Assembly: GCF_028207065.1 (NCBI RefSeq)
Contig: NZ_JAQLFP010000021.1
Location: forward strand, 1 to 48,446
Source: Collinsella aerofaciens
GTDB lineage: Bacteria > Actinomycetota > Coriobacteriia > Coriobacteriales > Coriobacteriaceae
Length of the DNA stretch: 48,446 nt
Direction of reading: 5' to 3'
The stretch's first letter is position 1; each line of letters starts with the position of its first letter. Made by a program: the position numbers and the translations under genes. Positions 1 through 8,667 of this stretch are shown here, piece by piece. The notes under the pieces were generated by a model, which saw nothing but the letters and a program-made list of their open reading frames with translations, was not told the origin of the DNA and made no database searches.

Positions 1-38
1 CGCGGATAGAGTTCCGCGGCGCCCAAGCCACACGCTAA

Positions 39-60
39 CAGCTTTAAGGAGTCAAAGCTG
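39..60 (-). terminator. Possible weak terminator hairpin after ndk
   Basis: A perfect 7-bp inverted repeat (CAGCTTT / AAAGCTG, 8-nt loop) lies 3 nt beyond the ndk stop codon. There is no clear U-run after it, so it could be a 3'-end stabilising hairpin rather than an intrinsic terminator. Confidence 0.25.
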
Positions 61-62
61 GT

Positions 63-467
63 TTAGCCAAAGAAACGCTTGATCTCGATCTCGGCGTTCT
101 CAAGGCAGTCGGAGCCGTGGATCACGTTGGCGTTGACATCGACAGCGAAGTCGCCGCGAATGGTGCCAGGGGCAGCATCAAGCGGGTTGGTAGCGCCCAT
201 AAGGGTGCGCATCTTGGAGACAGCGGAGAGACCGGAAACGACCATCTTGACGACCGGACCGCTCGTCATAAAGTCACAGAGACCGCCAAAGAAGGGCTTG
301 TCGGCCAGATGGGCGTAGTGCTCCTCGACGGTAGCGCGCTCGAGCGTGGTCATCTCCATGCGCTCGATGACAAGGCCGCTGCGCTCAATGCGAGCAACGA
401 TCTCGCCGATCTTGCGGTCGCGCACAGCGTCGGGCTTAATCATGATGAAGGTCTTCTCGATAGCCAT
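63..467 (-). CDS. ndk: Nucleoside diphosphate kinase
   Basis: 134 aa, the usual length for bacterial NDK. The enzyme moves the gamma-phosphate of ATP onto nucleoside diphosphates through a phospho-histidine, balancing NTP and dNTP pools in the cytosol. The N terminus has the family's FIMIKPDAV strand. The active-site motif NVIHGSD puts the catalytic His at residue 117, and the G-ATNPLDAAPGTIRGDF nucleotide-binding stretch is at about 91-107. The start is the ATG preceded by GAAAGG at about 9 nt; a longer reading frame upstream (to 509) lacks an SD. It is transcribed alone, leftward, with a 380-nt gap to argH. Confidence 0.97.
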   Translation of the reverse strand: MAIEKTFIMIKPDAVRDRKIGEIVARIERSGLVIERMEMTTLERATVEEHYAHLADKPFFGGLCDFMTSGPVVKMVVSGLSAVSKMRTLMGATNPLDAAPGTIRGDFAVDVNANVIHGSDCLENAEIEIKRFFG

Positions 468-585
468 AAGGTAGCCTTTCAAGTAGGTTCGCGCGTGCCC
501 AAGTCCCATTCCGGCACCCGCCTGGACTGCATCGTAACAGAGTTTTAGCTGCAGTTAAACAAAAAGCTGTTTATTGAAACGATAC

Positions 586-614
586 AATTTATTAAAGCGC
601 TCCATATGTGTCAC
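586..614 (-). promoter_or_regulatory. Candidate ndk promoter
   Basis: On the minus strand, GTGACA and TAAATT are separated by exactly 17 nt, about 120 nt before the ndk start codon. The -35 matches 5 of 6 consensus bases and the -10 matches 4 of 6. No transcript evidence. Confidence 0.35.
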
Positions 615-762
615 TTCTGTTTCGAAGCCCGATTAGAGTACCATCCGACCTCCTATCAACCGCATCGAACAGAGCAGACGGTCGGTTGTCACCCGCGAAC
701 GTACCCCCTTCACAACCTGCCCAAAGGCCCTACAAAAGTCCTCGACAAGCCCCTCCCCATAG

Positions 763-800
763 CAACAAAATACGGACGCCCACATTTGCAGACGCCCGTA
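763..800 (-). terminator. Intrinsic terminator of argH
   Basis: On the minus strand an 8-bp stem (771-778 with 793-800, one G-U pair) is followed by TTTTGTT. It lies about 50 nt after the argH stop codon. The 14-nt loop is rather large. Confidence 0.6.
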
Positions 801-850
801 GAAGCAAAACGATTTATCAATAAATGGCCAAAGCCGCTTCAGCCAAACCC

Positions 851-2281
851 TTACTTTGCCCCGTGGCCCATCTCGACGACCTTGGTCAGCGATCCAAAGA
901 CGCCTTCGTCGGCCACGAGCTTTGCCTCGGCACGCTGCAGCTGCACGGCAACGGCGGCAGGGGCGGTACCGCCCTCGGTCGTGCGCGCAGCGACAATCGA
1001 CGGAATGTCGAGCGCCTCAGTAATGTCGCGCTCAAAGAGCGGGCTTGCCTCCTGGAACACCTCAAACGGCAAGTCCTCAAGATTGCAGCCGCGCTTCTCG
1101 CACATCAGGACCAGATGCCCCACCACGGCATGCGCCTCACGGAACGGCAGACCACGCTTGGCCAGGTAATCGGCAACATCGGTGGCGGCAAGATGCCCCA
1201 CACCACACTCGCGCGCCATGGCATCCTCGTTGACGGTCCAGGTCGAAATCATACCGGCCATAACGGACAGGCACTGCATGAGCGTATGGGCAGTATCGAG
1301 AGCGCCCTCCTTGTCCTCCTGCAAGTCCTTGTTATAAGCAAGCGGCAGGCCCTTCATGGTCACGAGCAGCTGAACCAGGTTGCCATAGACTCGGCCGCTT
1401 TTGCCGCGGATAAGCTCGGCAAAGTCGGGATTCTTCTTCTGCGGCATGATGGACGAGCCGGTGGAGTAGGAGTCGGAAAGCGTGATAAAGCCAAATTCGG
1501 AGCTCGACCACAGCACGATCTCCTCGGAAAGACGCGACAGGTGCATGGCCATGACGGAGCCGGCGTAATGCAGATCGAGCAGGAAATCACGGTCGGAAAC
1601 CGCATCGAGCGAGTTGGGAATCACACCCGCAAAGCCAAGTTCGGCAGCCGTCGTCTGACGATCGAGCGGATAGCTCGTACCGGCAAGCGCGGCAGCGCCC
1701 AGCGGGCAGTTGTCGGCGGCATCAAAGGCGGTCTTCAGGCGCGTAAAGTCGCGCGCGAACATCCAGGAATACGCCAGCAGATGATGCGACAGCAGCACGG
1801 GCTGAGCATGCTGCATGTGCGTGTAGCCCGGCAGAATCACCTTTTCGTACTTCTTGGCCGCATCCACCAGCACATGACGCAGCTCAAGATTAGCCTCCAT
1901 GAGCTCCTTGGCCAGCGCCTTGACGCCCAGACGCGTATCGGTCGCCACCTGGTCGTTGCGCGAACGCCCGGTATGCAAGCGCTTACCGGCCTCGCCGATG
2001 CGGCGCGTCAGCTCGCTCTCGATGGACATATGAATGTCCTCGTCGTTGATGTCGAAGGTGAAGTTGCCGGCATCGATATCCTGTTCGATTCCGGTCAGGC
2101 CCTCGGCAATCGCCTGCTCGTCCTCGGCACTAATGATACCCTGGGCGGCCAGCATCTTGGCATGCGCCTTAGAGCCGGCGATATCCTGCCTATAGAGATG
2201 TTTGTCGACCGGCAGCGACGCACCAAACTCCTGCGTGACCTCGGCCACGCCCGCCTCAAAACGACCGCCCCAAAGAGCCAT
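851..2281 (-). CDS. argH: Argininosuccinate lyase
   Basis: 476 aa. It splits argininosuccinate into arginine and fumarate, the last step of arginine synthesis, as a cytosolic homotetramer of the fumarase/aspartase superfamily. Visible motifs are TGRSRNDQ (about 104-111), GYTHMQHAQP with the catalytic His region (about 152-161), and the superfamily signature GSSIMPQKKNP (about 275-285), whose Ser acts as the catalytic base. Start: the ATG of MALWGGRF with AAAGGAG about 8 nt upstream; an in-frame ATG six codons earlier overlaps that SD and is less likely. It is downstream of argG on the same strand, but a GC-rich hairpin and a small gene lie between them. Confidence 0.97.
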   Translation of the reverse strand: MALWGGRFEAGVAEVTQEFGASLPVDKHLYRQDIAGSKAHAKMLAAQGIISAEDEQAIAEGLTGIEQDIDAGNFTFDINDEDIHMSIESELTRRIGEAGKRLHTGRSRNDQVATDTRLGVKALAKELMEANLELRHVLVDAAKKYEKVILPGYTHMQHAQPVLLSHHLLAYSWMFARDFTRLKTAFDAADNCPLGAAALAGTSYPLDRQTTAAELGFAGVIPNSLDAVSDRDFLLDLHYAGSVMAMHLSRLSEEIVLWSSSEFGFITLSDSYSTGSSIMPQKKNPDFAELIRGKSGRVYGNLVQLLVTMKGLPLAYNKDLQEDKEGALDTAHTLMQCLSVMAGMISTWTVNEDAMARECGVGHLAATDVADYLAKRGLPFREAHAVVGHLVLMCEKRGCNLEDLPFEVFQEASPLFERDITEALDIPSIVAARTTEGGTAPAAVAVQLQRAEAKLVADEGVFGSLTKVVEMGHGAK

Positions 2282-2399
2282 GGAACCGTCTCCTTTCATC
2301 AAATTCCAAAACAAGCGCCCAAAGCAATGCGCCCTGTCGCTAAAGCGATTTATCAACCGCTAGTTTTACACATTCCCCACCGTGCGCGGGGCCATGTAG

Positions 2400-2570
2400 C
2401 TAATTTGCAAAGAAGTGACGCGCCAAGCACTTGGCACCCAACGTCTCCCTCCGGATGTTGCCCTGCGAACCATCGATCCAGGCCTTCAGGCTCATGGGAA
2501 CGTCCTCGACCTTTGCAGCATCGAACTCGGGTGCAAGGGCAAGTAAAGCATGCGCGATAGCATTGAGCAT
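2400..2570 (-). CDS. Small conserved-looking hypothetical protein, 56 aa
   Basis: Not recognised. The frame opens with ATG preceded by GAGGAG at 8 nt, a better SD than many genes in this window, and runs 56 codons to TAG. The protein starts with a short hydrophobic stretch (MLNAIAHALLALAP), then an acidic part, then a basic C-terminal half with IRRETLGAKCLARHFF. No membrane span or metal motif is clear. It lies between argG and argH on their strand, 50 nt after the argG-side GC hairpin and 118 nt before argH, so it may be cotranscribed with argH. It could be an uncharacterised small protein or a regulatory leader ORF. The good SD and codon use argue for translation; homologues would decide. 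Confidence 0.5.
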   Translation of the reverse strand: MLNAIAHALLALAPEFDAAKVEDVPMSLKAWIDGSQGNIRRETLGAKCLARHFFAN

Positions 2571-2607
2571 AATGGATACTCCTCATATATATAGGCACAG
2601 AGCCGCC

Positions 2608-2650
2608 AAATTGATAGAAGGAGCCCCGCCGGACAACCCCGGCGGGGCTC
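2608..2650 (-). terminator. GC-rich terminator or attenuator hairpin after argG
   Basis: A perfect 12-bp stem (2621-2632 with 2639-2650, 6-nt loop) made almost only of G and C. On the minus strand it is followed by CTTCTATCAATTT, a poor U-run. A second small hairpin (GCCGC AGAC GCGGC, 2658-2671) sits just before it. The weak U-run would allow some read-through to the small ORF and argH. Confidence 0.55.
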
Positions 2651-2803
2651 GGACTCAGCCGCAGACGCGGCATCATATATGCGGGCGGAACGTAGGGGCC
2701 ACCGATGTTAAGAAGTGTCAGCAAGCATAACGAAAGGTAGGGACCCCATGCGCCCGTTATGTATCACGCGGATGGGCCGCGCGGATACCAAAGGAAGGAG
2801 GCG

Positions 2804-4030
2804 CTAGGCCTGGGCGGAAGCAGAGCTGGGGCCCTGGACCTTAGCCCACGTCTTGAGCGACAGCGTATCGATCTCGATAAAGCCGGCGCTGGCCTTCTCG
2901 TCAAACGTAGTGTCGCGGTCGTAGGTAGCAAGACCGTAGTCATACAGGCTAAACGGGCTCTTGCGGCCGACGACATGGCAGTTGCCCTTAAAGAACTTCA
3001 GACGGACGGTGCCGGTCACGAATTTCTGGGTGTCGGCCATAAAGGCATCGAGCGCGTTTTTGAGCGGGCTGTACCACTGGCCGTTGTACACGGCGGTGGC
3101 CCAATCCTGCTCGAGCTTAATCTTGGTCTTGAGCAGGTCGCCCTCGACGCAGATGTCCTCGAGCGCCTTGTGGGCGGTGATGAGCGTCAGGGCGCCAGGA
3201 ACCTCGTAGCACTCGCGACTCTTGAGGCCCACCAGACGATCCTCGACCAAGTCGAGACGGCCAAAGCCGTTGTCACCCGAAATCTTGTTGAGGGCGATGA
3301 CGATCTCGGAGAGTTTCATCTTCTTGCCATCGACGGCGACGGGCTTGCCCGCCTCAAACTCAATCTCGGTGTAGGTCGGGGTGTCCGGCGTGTCCTCGGG
3401 GTTCTTGGTCATAACCCAGGCGTCGTCGAGCGGCTCGTTCCAGGGATCCTCCAGGTGACCGCACTCGATGGCGCGACCCCACAGGTTGTCGTCGATGGAA
3501 TAGGGGTTGTCGTTGGCGCCCTCGGGAACCGGCACGTTGTGGGCGTGAGCATAGGCAACCTCATCGGGACGGCACTTCAGATCCCACTCGCGAACCGGGG
3601 CGATAACCTTAAGCTCGGGGTCGAGGGCCTTGACGGCAGCCTCAAAACGAACCTGGTCGTTACCCTTGCCGGTGCAGCCGTGGGCGACATACGTGGCGCC
3701 AAACTCGTGAGCGACCTCGACGAGCTTCTTGGCAAGCAGCGGGCGAGACAGGGCGGAGAGCAGCGGATACTTGTTCTCGTACATGGAGTTTGCGGCGATG
3801 GCCTTAGTCAGGAACTCATCGGAGAACTCGTCGCGCAGATCGAGCACCTGGCAATCCAGAACGCCCAGGTCGAGGGCCTTCTGCTTCTTGGCGTCCAGAC
3901 CGGTCTCCTCCTGGCCCACGTTGCCGCAGACACAAACGACATCGAGATTCTTCTCGTCCTGGAGCCACTTGACACATACGGATGTATCAAGACCACCGGA
4001 ATATGCGAGAACGACTTTTTCCTTGCTCAT
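2804..4030 (-). CDS. argG: Argininosuccinate synthase
   Basis: 408 aa. It joins citrulline and aspartate using ATP to give argininosuccinate in arginine synthesis. The N-type ATP pyrophosphatase P-loop SGGLDTS is at residues 11-17, and the second family signature, around HGCTGKGNDQVRFE, is at about 117-130. Start: ATG with AAAGGAA 7 nt upstream. It is the first arginine gene of the leftward argG-(small ORF)-argH series. No recognisable palindromic ARG box was found in the 550 nt upstream, so control by ArgR cannot be claimed from sequence. Confidence 0.97.
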   Translation of the reverse strand: MSKEKVVLAYSGGLDTSVCVKWLQDEKNLDVVCVCGNVGQEETGLDAKKQKALDLGVLDCQVLDLRDEFSDEFLTKAIAANSMYENKYPLLSALSRPLLAKKLVEVAHEFGATYVAHGCTGKGNDQVRFEAAVKALDPELKVIAPVREWDLKCRPDEVAYAHAHNVPVPEGANDNPYSIDDNLWGRAIECGHLEDPWNEPLDDAWVMTKNPEDTPDTPTYTEIEFEAGKPVAVDGKKMKLSEIVIALNKISGDNGFGRLDLVEDRLVGLKSRECYEVPGALTLITAHKALEDICVEGDLLKTKIKLEQDWATAVYNGQWYSPLKNALDAFMADTQKFVTGTVRLKFFKGNCHVVGRKSPFSLYDYGLATYDRDTTFDEKASAGFIEIDTLSLKTWAKVQGPSSASAQA

Positions 4031-4583
4031 GGCTGTTTCCTTTCGCCCTTGGTAGCTAGTTAGAACATCGGTCAGTTGCAAGTCATTTCGAGGTCAAAAA
4101 CCGTGCAATATCAGGTTAAATAGCAAAAAGCAGCACAGCATGCCCTAGAAACATGCGTTTATATCGTGCTAAAACCCAACGACCTCAAAATGACTCTGTT
4201 GGGGCATTTCACCCCATACGAACAGAGACGATTGTTATCGTCGTCGGGAAATTGCGCGCTGGCGTCGGATGGCATTATCTGCAGTGGTGATGATCTTTAC
4301 GAACTGCATCTGCCTCTCCTTTCACCTATCGCCGGGCGCAATTCTAATATCGTAAACGGTACCTTTTCTTCGGTAAGCGGTTGTATTTCCGTCTCCGTTT
4401 TCGATGGTCGCTATATTACGCTAAAGTGCCCGCAGCACAAGCGACAAATTCAAATTTCTGAAAAGTTTTTTCATTACTTTGTGAAGCGTGGTGCAAATAC
4501 GCTCCGTTCCTGCGACAATACGCTCAGTTACTGGTTGATGGTTATAACGTCTGAAACAATTTCGAAACGAAAGGCGCGCTTTT
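4031..4583. other. Divergent intergenic region, AT-richer, with an uncertain ORF (4166-4624, +)
   Basis: 553 nt between divergent argG and the HAD gene. It should hold the argG promoter and the HAD promoter, but no convincing -35/-10 pair stands out. A 152-codon plus-strand frame starts with GTG at 4166 and ends at 4624, overlapping the HAD gene by 41 nt in another frame. It has no SD, its base composition is clearly lower in GC than neighbouring genes, and the product is not recognised. Such a long open frame is unlikely by chance at this composition, so it may be a decayed or transferred gene, but translation is not supported. Confidence 0.3.
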
Positions 4584-5411
4584 ATGCAAACTTACGAATC
4601 GGACACCAATATCGGAAGCATTAAGATTCTCGCCGTCGACATGGACAAGACGCTGCTCACCGACAAGCGCGTGTTGCCGCAGGGTCTTGATGAGCGCCTG
4701 GACAAGCTCGCCGACGCAGGCATTGTATTCTGCCCCGCCAGCGGACGCCCCGCCCCCAAACTCGAGGAAATGTTCGAGAGCATTAAGAACCGCCTTGCTT
4801 TTTGTCCCGACAACGGAGCCTGCGTCATCTATCGCGGCAGCTATATCTATAAGAGCAACATCGATGTGGCGCTGTATCAGCAGGTGCTCACCCGTGCCTC
4901 GGAGGACCCGCGTGCCGTTCCCGTCTTGTGCTGCTACGACGAGTTCTATGTGCTCGCCCGCGACCATCAGTACCACGACGAGATCAGCGTCTACTACAAC
5001 ACGATCAACTACGTCGATAGCTTTGAGGGCCTTGATATCGAGTCCAACAAGATTTCGATCTTCTTCCCCGCCTACGATGCCGAGCCAGCGTTTCGCGAGG
5101 ACTACAGCCCCGAGTTCTCGGACAAACTCTACGTCACCAATGCGGGCCGCGAGTGGATCGACTTTATGAATCTGGGCGTCGACAAGGGGTCGGGCGTAGC
5201 ACATCTCTGCGAGCGCCTGGGCATCGATATCGCCGACGCCGCTGCCGTGGGCGATACGTACAACGACATCCCCATGCTTGAGCGCGTCGGTCACAGCTTT
5301 ATCGTGGACAATGCCGAGGAGCATATGAACGCGCATGCCAAGTGGCGTATTCCGAGCAACAACGACGGGGGCGTACTGACGCTCATCGACGCTATCTTGG
5401 CGGCTCGGTAA
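4584..5411 (+). CDS. Cof-type HAD-IIB family phosphatase
   Basis: 275 aa, typical of the Cof/YidA group, which dephosphorylate sugar phosphates or other small phosphometabolites in the cytosol. All four HAD motifs are visible: DMDKT (Asp19 nucleophile, Asp21), SGRP (Ser53), Lys201 in DKGSGVAHL, and GDTYNDIPML with Asp224 and Asp228. The type IIB cap lies between motifs II and III (about 80-195). Start: ATG with GAAAGG about 9 nt upstream. It is monocistronic, convergent with polA, and followed by a strong hairpin series. The substrate cannot be told from sequence. Confidence 0.9.
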   Translation: MQTYESDTNIGSIKILAVDMDKTLLTDKRVLPQGLDERLDKLADAGIVFCPASGRPAPKLEEMFESIKNRLAFCPDNGACVIYRGSYIYKSNIDVALYQQVLTRASEDPRAVPVLCCYDEFYVLARDHQYHDEISVYYNTINYVDSFEGLDIESNKISIFFPAYDAEPAFREDYSPEFSDKLYVTNAGREWIDFMNLGVDKGSGVAHLCERLGIDIADAAAVGDTYNDIPMLERVGHSFIVDNAEEHMNAHAKWRIPSNNDGGVLTLIDAILAAR

Positions 5412-5422
5412 CGTGGCACGTC

Positions 5423-5552
5423 GGACCTGGCCGGGCGGCGCGGATTAGTTTTTCGTTCGGTCAGGTCCTGGGCTCGCTCGGAAAGCACATTAAGTGCTTT
5501 CCGGCTCGTGCGGAATCTACGAAAAACTAATCCGCGCCGCCCGGCCAGGTCC
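5423..5552. repeat. Long perfect inverted repeat, 34-bp arms
   Basis: Arms 5423-5456 and 5519-5552 are perfectly complementary over 34 bp. They are GC-rich at the base (GGACCTGGCCGGGCGG) and AT-rich toward the tip (GATTAGTTTTTCG). The 62-nt interior carries its own 10-bp hairpin (5479-5488 with 5494-5503, loop ATTAA). It starts 11 nt after the HAD stop codon. No U-run follows on either strand, so it is not a textbook terminator; it could be an mRNA-end barrier, a REP/MITE-like element, or an RNA processing site. Confidence 0.9.
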
Positions 5553-5619
5553 TAGGTTTACTTTCCTGCCGCCAAGATGGCGTCTTGAGTGTCTAGATAC
5601 TTAGCTGAAATGATTTGAG

Positions 5620-5660
5620 CAGAGGGGAGCCCCTTGTTGGAAGGGGCTCCCCTCTGTTTT
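5620..5660 (+). terminator. Strong intrinsic terminator of the HAD gene
   Basis: Perfect 16-bp stem (5620-5635 with 5641-5656, loop GTTGG) followed by TTTTGGTT on the plus strand. On the minus strand no U-run follows, but the hairpin could still hinder polA read-through. Confidence 0.8.
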
Positions 5661-5668
5661 GGTTACTG

Positions 5669-5699
5669 TGGGACAAATTAATCAGTAGTGTTTGTCCCA
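5669..5699. repeat. 9-bp inverted repeat near the polA 3' end
   Basis: TGGGACAAA (5669-5677) and TTTGTCCCA (5691-5699) with a 13-nt loop, between the HAD terminator and the polA stop codon. There is no U-run on either side. It could be the 3'-end hairpin of the polA mRNA. Confidence 0.5.
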
Positions 5700-5756
5700 A
5701 ATCTTAAGTATGTGGGGGCTTGCGTCTTGGGCGAGCTTGCCTTACGGAGTGCTTCC

Positions 5757-8501
5757 CTATTTCGCGTCGGCCCAGGTTATGCCGGTGCTGGCTTCGGCGA
5801 TCAACGGTACGCGGAGGTCTACTACGTGTTCCATGACGTCGCGGACCATGGTGGTTAGGCGCTCGACTTCGTTGACGGGGCACTCAAAGTCCAGTTCGTC
5901 GTGTACCTGCAAGATCATGTGGGCGGCAAAACCCTCTTCTTCCAGGCGGCGGCTCACGCGGGCCATGGCGATCTTGATGATGTCGGCCGCGGTGCCCTGC
6001 ATGGGGTGGTTCATGGCCGTGCGCTCGCCAAAGCCGCGGAGTTGCGGGTTTTTGGCCTTGAGCTCCGGAATATGACGCCGGCGGCCGTACATGGTCTCGG
6101 CGTAGCCCGTCTGCTTGGCACGTGCCACCACGCTGTCGAGGAACGTACGCACACCCGGGTAGGCCTCGTAGTAGCGGTCGATCATGTCGCGCGCCTCGGC
6201 CATCGAGATGTGCAACGACTGCGACAGACCGTAGGCCTGCTGACCGTACACGATGCCAAAGTTCACGGCCTTAGCGCGGCTGCGCAAGTCGGGCGTCACC
6301 TCGGAAACCGGCACGCCAAACACGCGCGCGGCCGTCTCGGCATGGAAGTCTTCGCCCTCGTTAAAGGCGCGCACCAGGTGCTCGTCTCCCGAAAGATGCG
6401 CCAGCAAACGCAACTCAATCTGCGAGTAGTCCACCGCCAAAAAGACGCTGCCCTCGCCCGCCGAGAACGCCGTCTTGACGGTACGCCCCAGCTCCGAGCG
6501 CGTCGGAATGTTTTGCAGATTGGGGTCGCTCGAAGACAGGCGCCCCGTCGCGGTGATGGTCTGGTTGTACGTGGTGTGCACACGCCCGTCACCACGGCGC
6601 AGCGGGCCCAGCGTGTCCAGATAGGTCGACTTAATCTTGGACTTCTCACGCCAGTCCAAAATCAGGCGCACGATCTCGTGGTCGCGGGCAAGGTCGCTCA
6701 GCACCTTGGCGTTGGTCGAATAGTAGCCGCGCTTGGTCTTTTTGAGGCCCTTGGTCGGAAGTCCCATAACATCAAACAGCACGTGCGAGAGTTGCATGGG
6801 GCTGCCGATGTTAAAGGTCTCGTCGCCGGCCAGGTCGCGAATGCTGCGCTCGACCTCGGCAATCTGGGTCGCCAGGCCCTCGGACAGACTGTGCAGGCGG
6901 TCGGGGTCCACGAGCATGCCCGCGCGCTCCATCTTGGCAAGCACCGGCACGAGCGGCATCTCGATCCCATCGAACACGTTGGCGGCGTTCTCGCGGGCCA
7001 TGCGGTCACGCAGCGGTGCAACCAGCGCCAGCGTCAAGGCCGCCGTGCGAGCGGCGGGTGCAGGAGCGTCCTCGCCAGCACCCTCTGCGCCGCGCGCCGC
7101 AGGCAGCGCCATCTGCAGATACGTATCGGCCAGATACACCTCGTCAAACTCGGAGCGGTCGGAATCCAACAGGTAGGCGGCAACAACGGTATCGAAGATG
7201 CGCGTGGAATCGACTGCCAGCGGATCCATGAGCTCGAGCTCAGAAGAATCGATGGGCGAAAGCTCATGCAGAAGCGCCTTCATATCCGGGCTCGCCACAC
7301 GGCCTTCCATAAACAGACGCGCGAGCACGCCGGCAATCACGCCGTGGGCGAAGTTGAAGCCCTCAACCTCAGCCGCCGCACCGCTGTCGCCCTCCTCGAG
7401 CGCAAACAGGCCCTTGGACGTCGCCAACCACAGCGTGCGCGTCAGCCCAAAGAGCGCGCCCTCTTCCTTGTCATCGTCCACAACGGCGGCGACCCACTCG
7501 CCGGCATCAATCACGCGGGAGACCTCAGCCGCAACGGCACCAAGCGCGCCAGCATCGCCGGCGGCTGCGCGCAAAACGGCGGGAATCTCAAACGTGCTGG
7601 CAGCAGCGCCACCCTCGTCACCGATCAGTGCCAAGAAACGGTTCTGCATGGCGGTGATACCAAGCGTACCCAGCGCCGCGGAAACCTCATCGGCAGAAAA
7701 CGCTGGGAAGGATGTTTCGTCAAAGTCGAGCTCGACGGGCGCATCGGTGCGAATGGTTGCGACCTTGCGGCTCAGCAGCGCATCGTCGATGTGCGCACGC
7801 AGGTTTTCGCCCATCTTGCCCTTGACCTCATCGGCGTGTGCGATGACCTCGTCCAGGCTACCGTACTGCGCAATGAGCGCGCTCGCCTTTTTGGGGCCGA
7901 TGCCCGGTACGCCGGGAATGTTATCGGACGTGTCGCCCTTCAGACCATAAAAGTCGGGCACGAGCGCCGGCGTGATGCCGTGATACAGATCGTCCACGCT
8001 CTCGGGCGTCATGATCGCCACGTCGGACAGGCCCTTACGAGTCGAGACCACGTTGACGTGCTCAGTCACGAGCTGATACATATCGCGATCACCGGTCACC
8101 AGCAGCATGTCGCAGCCGGCCTCCTCACCCAAGCGCGCCATGGTTCCCAGGATATCGTCGCCTTCCCAGCCCTCGGACTGCAGAATCGGCACATTGAGCG
8201 CACCGAGCAGCTCCTTGATCATGGGGAACTGCGCGTGCAGGTCGGGGTCCATGGGCGGGCGCTGCGCCTTGTACTGCGGCAGCATCTCCATACGCACGCG
8301 CGGCTTGCCCTTGTCAAACGCCACGACAACGCCGTCGGGATTAAAGGCATCGATCATCTTGAGGAACATGTTCAGAAAACCAAAGATCGCGTTGGTGGGG
8401 CGACCGTCCGGCGCGTTCATGGTCGGCGGCACGGCGTGGAAGGCGCGATGCATGAGCGAGTTGCCGTCGATGACGGCAAAGGTACGGCGCTTTTCAGACA
8501 T
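5757..8501 (-). CDS. polA: DNA polymerase I
   Basis: 914 aa. It fills gaps and removes RNA primers in replication and repair. The N-terminal 5'-3' nuclease domain (about 1-290) begins FAVIDGNSLMHRAFH and carries the H3TH motif region GVPGIGPKKA. The middle domain (about 310-500) lacks the DxE exonuclease motifs, so 3'-5' proofreading is probably absent, as in many actinobacterial and Gram-positive PolA. The polymerase domain has motif A DYSQIELR (Asp691), motif B R740-K744-F748-Y752, and motif C HDE (867-869). Start: ATG with GAGG 8 nt upstream. It is transcribed leftward, divergent from the M18 peptidase gene. Confidence 0.97.
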   Translation of the reverse strand: MSEKRRTFAVIDGNSLMHRAFHAVPPTMNAPDGRPTNAIFGFLNMFLKMIDAFNPDGVVVAFDKGKPRVRMEMLPQYKAQRPPMDPDLHAQFPMIKELLGALNVPILQSEGWEGDDILGTMARLGEEAGCDMLLVTGDRDMYQLVTEHVNVVSTRKGLSDVAIMTPESVDDLYHGITPALVPDFYGLKGDTSDNIPGVPGIGPKKASALIAQYGSLDEVIAHADEVKGKMGENLRAHIDDALLSRKVATIRTDAPVELDFDETSFPAFSADEVSAALGTLGITAMQNRFLALIGDEGGAAASTFEIPAVLRAAAGDAGALGAVAAEVSRVIDAGEWVAAVVDDDKEEGALFGLTRTLWLATSKGLFALEEGDSGAAAEVEGFNFAHGVIAGVLARLFMEGRVASPDMKALLHELSPIDSSELELMDPLAVDSTRIFDTVVAAYLLDSDRSEFDEVYLADTYLQMALPAARGAEGAGEDAPAPAARTAALTLALVAPLRDRMARENAANVFDGIEMPLVPVLAKMERAGMLVDPDRLHSLSEGLATQIAEVERSIRDLAGDETFNIGSPMQLSHVLFDVMGLPTKGLKKTKRGYYSTNAKVLSDLARDHEIVRLILDWREKSKIKSTYLDTLGPLRRGDGRVHTTYNQTITATGRLSSSDPNLQNIPTRSELGRTVKTAFSAGEGSVFLAVDYSQIELRLLAHLSGDEHLVRAFNEGEDFHAETAARVFGVPVSEVTPDLRSRAKAVNFGIVYGQQAYGLSQSLHISMAEARDMIDRYYEAYPGVRTFLDSVVARAKQTGYAETMYGRRRHIPELKAKNPQLRGFGERTAMNHPMQGTAADIIKIAMARVSRRLEEEGFAAHMILQVHDELDFECPVNEVERLTTMVRDVMEHVVDLRVPLIAEASTGITWADAK

Positions 8502-8609
8502 ATTGAATACCTCGCTTTGGGCTGGGCACGGTTTGCTCACACCAGTTTACACGCTCCCCGCCCCGCGGCCACCGCACATCAGGCTTCCCTGCCGCCGCGG
8601 GCCCGCGCG

Positions 8610-8618
8610 TGATACGAT
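8610..8618 (+). promoter_or_regulatory. Candidate extended -10 promoter for the M18 peptidase gene
   Basis: TGATACGAT at 8610-8618 fits an extended -10 (TG-n-TACGAT) about 50 nt before the ATG. The same nine bases occur upstream of the pit gene at 18211-18219. No good -35 is visible. Confidence 0.3.
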
Positions 8619-8667
8619 GGCTCACGGTACATCAACCAGCACGATCGATCCGAAAGGAGCCTGCGTC

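Larger units (their letters stand above)
468..850. other. Intergenic region between ndk and argH
   Basis: 383 nt without a convincing gene. It holds a candidate ndk promoter (586-614) and the argH terminator (763-800). The plus-strand reading frames here have no SD and run on as antisense frames through argH. The part from about 615 to 762 shows nothing recognisable. Confidence 0.6.

Noticed and set aside
824..2560. 578-codon plus-strand frame opposite argH
   Set aside because: It is the antisense of a clear argH with C-ending codons, has no SD and no recognisable domain.
2353..2724. 123-codon minus-strand frame between argG and argH
   Set aside because: No SD, runs through the argG terminator hairpin, and overlaps the better-supported 56-codon gene in another frame.
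4031..4165. ArgR operator (ARG box) before argG
   Set aside because: No convincing 18-bp palindromic match was found by eye; not claimed.
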